From: Faecalicatena contorta
GTDB lineage: Bacteria > Bacillota > Clostridia > Lachnospirales > Lachnospiraceae
DNA: 64,000 bases
Assembly: GCF_003149105.1 (NCBI RefSeq)
Contig: NZ_QGDS01000007.1
Location: forward strand, 62,001-126,000
Direction of reading: 5' to 3'
In this document: in pieces, positions 62,953 through 64,000 of the stretch
How the letters are laid out: the number at the start of each line of letters is the position of its first letter
Position numbering within the stretch: the first letter of the stretch is position 1
Position numbers and translations under genes: made by a program
The notes under the pieces: generated by a model
Seen by the model: only the letters and a program-made list of their open reading frames with translations
The model's database searches: none
Told to the model about the DNA's origin: nothing

Positions 62953-63135
62953 ATGGCAAATTTAAAAATTACACTGGTAAAGTCTACAATCAGTGCTGTT
63001 CCGAAGCATAAAAGAACTGTTGAAGCCTTAGGGCTCAAGAAGCTCAACAAAACGGTAGTATTACCGGATAATGCAGCTACCAGAGGTATGGTACAGCAGG
63101 TTAGACACTTAGTGAAAGTTGAAGAAGAAGCGTAA
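62953..63135 (+). CDS. rpmD: 50S ribosomal protein L30
   Basis: 60 residues: [62 protein letters not shown] at the start. Typical full-length L30. Confidence 0.97.
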   Translation: MANLKITLVKSTISAVPKHKRTVEALGLKKLNKTVVLPDNAATRGMVQQVRHLVKVEEEA

Positions 63136-63160
63136 ATAAAAGAGATAAGGAGGTAATATC

Positions 63161-63601
63161 ATGGACTTATCAAACTTGAGACCAGCAGACGGTTCTAAGC
63201 AGAGTGATAATTTCAGAAGAGGCCGTGGACACGGTTCTGGAAATGGTAAGACAGCCGGTAAGGGACATAAAGGCCAGAAGGCCCGTTCAGGAGCTACAAG
63301 ACCAGGCTTTGAAGGCGGTCAGATGCCTTTATACAGAAGAATACCAAAGAGAGGTTTCACATGCAGAAATTCTAAAGAAATCATTGGTATCAATCTGAGT
63401 GCTTTAGAAGTATTTGAAGATGGCGCAACAGTTACAGTTGAGACTTTAATTGAAAGCGGTATCGTTAAAAATCCAAAAGATGGTGTTAAAATTCTTGGAA
63501 ATGGAGAGTTAACTAAGAAGCTTACTGTTCAGGTAAATGCATTTAGTGCAAAAGCATCTGAAAAAATAGAAGCCCTTGGTGGAAAAGCAGAGGTGATCTA
63601 A
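63161..63601 (+). CDS. rplO: 50S ribosomal protein L15
   Basis: 146 residues: [20 protein letters not shown], the Gly-rich [20 protein letters not shown] and [20 protein letters not shown], then [20 protein letters not shown]. The stop TAA shares its last base with the secY start. Confidence 0.97.
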   Translation: MDLSNLRPADGSKQSDNFRRGRGHGSGNGKTAGKGHKGQKARSGATRPGFEGGQMPLYRRIPKRGFTCRNSKEIIGINLSALEVFEDGATVTVETLIESGIVKNPKDGVKILGNGELTKKLTVQVNAFSAKASEKIEALGGKAEVI

Positions 63602-64000
63602 TGCTAGAAACAGTGCGAAGAGCATTTCAGATAGAAGATATCCGTAAAAGACTTTTCTATACTTTTTTAATGCTGGTCGTTGTTAGACTTGGTTCCGAGC
63701 TTCCTACACCGGGAGTGGACCCAACCTACATCCAGAATTTTTTCGCGAATCAGACCGGTGATGCATTCAATTTTTTTGATGCATTCACCGGCGGTTCCTT
63801 TACTCAGATGTCTGTGTTTGCACTGAGCATTACACCATACATCACATCGTCCATCATCATGCAGCTTCTGACGATTGCAATTCCAAAATTGGAGGAGATG
63901 CAGAAAGAAGGAGAAGATGGAAGAAAGAAGATCGCAGCAATTACCCGTTATGTCACAGTAGTTCTGGCATTGGTTGAATCCATTGCTATGGCGGTAGGAT
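63601..64000 (+). CDS. secY: Protein translocase subunit SecY, N-terminal part
   Basis: Begins ATG 63601 ([20 protein letters not shown]) and runs open off the window end, 133 codons seen. It includes the first membrane helix TFLMLVVVRLGSELPTPGVD, the FNFFDAFTGGSFTQMSVFAL plug region and TPYITSSIIMQLLTIAIP, all typical of SecY. Central channel of the Sec translocon; its position after rplO is the usual spc-operon order. Confidence 0.97.
   Translation, partial: MLETVRRAFQIEDIRKRLFYTFLMLVVVRLGSELPTPGVDPTYIQNFFANQTGDAFNFFDAFTGGSFTQMSVFALSITPYITSSIIMQLLTIAIPKLEEMQKEGEDGRKKIAAITRYVTVVLALVESIAMAVG

Noticed and set aside
1..64000. CRISPR array, prophage or transposon
   Set aside because: No regularly spaced repeats, Cas genes, integrase, transposase or structural phage genes were seen.

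Overview
The window reads as one chromosomal stretch of a low-GC anaerobic Firmicute, most like Lachnospiraceae or a related Clostridia family. The evidence is strong AGGAGG ribosome binding sites, selenocysteine machinery, a Stickland D-proline reductase operon, an agr-type peptide quorum-sensing locus and the standard S10-spc-alpha ribosomal protein order. The species cannot be fixed from sequence reading alone. Nearly all genes lie on the + strand. No transposase, integrase, phage gene or CRISPR array was seen.

Layout. (1) 1-5686: the selenocysteine module: the 3' end of selD, then selA, selB, a LysR regulator and a cysteine desulfurase/selenocysteine lyase-like enzyme. (2) 5721-8864: an agr-type locus in the order response regulator, histidine kinase, AgrD-like peptide (54 aa), AgrB. 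(3) 8906-27644: a ten-gene biosynthetic operon for a thiazoline metallophore of the yersiniabactin/pyochelin/equibactin type. It encodes a type II thioesterase, an aryl-acid AMP ligase, a hexapeptide acetyltransferase, a glycosyltransferase, an HMWP2-like NRPS (ArCP-Cy-A-PCP-Cy-PCP), a saccharopine-dehydrogenase-like protein, a thiazolinyl imine reductase, a PchF-like NRPS (Cy-A-MT-PCP-TE) and a glyoxalase/VOC-fold protein. (4) 27744-44884: a TetR regulator, two pairs of fused permease-ATPase ABC proteins, two complete ECF modules, an AraC regulator with tandem repeats at its promoter, an alpha/beta hydrolase, an AEC permease and an Sfp-type phosphopantetheinyl transferase. (5) 44917-46105: a small membrane protein and a second TetR regulator. 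(6) 46543-52437: tRNA-Sec (selC) directly followed by prdC-prdA-orf-prdB-prdD-prdE. prdB is read through an in-frame TGA as selenocysteine, with a SECIS hairpin just after it. (7) 52438-53770: two gene-poor stretches with unexplained structured elements around a DUF4418-like membrane protein, then the S10 promoter and leader. (8) 53771-64000: rpsJ to rplO and the start of secY.

How the parts fit. Left and right ends together form a selenium/proline-reduction system: SelD, SelA, SelB and tRNA-Sec serve PrdB. The large centre appears to be a quorum-linked metal-scavenging island. A palindrome of the form GTTAGTT-NN-AACTAAC stands in front of the agr operon, the NRPS operon and the first transporter operon, and partial copies stand at the TetR and second ECF promoters, so signalling, synthesis and transport look like one regulon. 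Against the known systems, the new-looking points are the glycosyl- and acetyltransferase pair, a Cys in place of Ser in the terminal thioesterase, a His in the aryl-acid pocket with no salicylate synthase nearby, and doubled uptake modules.

In the ribosomal operon, three copies of an intergenic element that begins at the upstream stop codon show compensatory base changes. The S10 leader contains what looks like a terminator/antiterminator switch.
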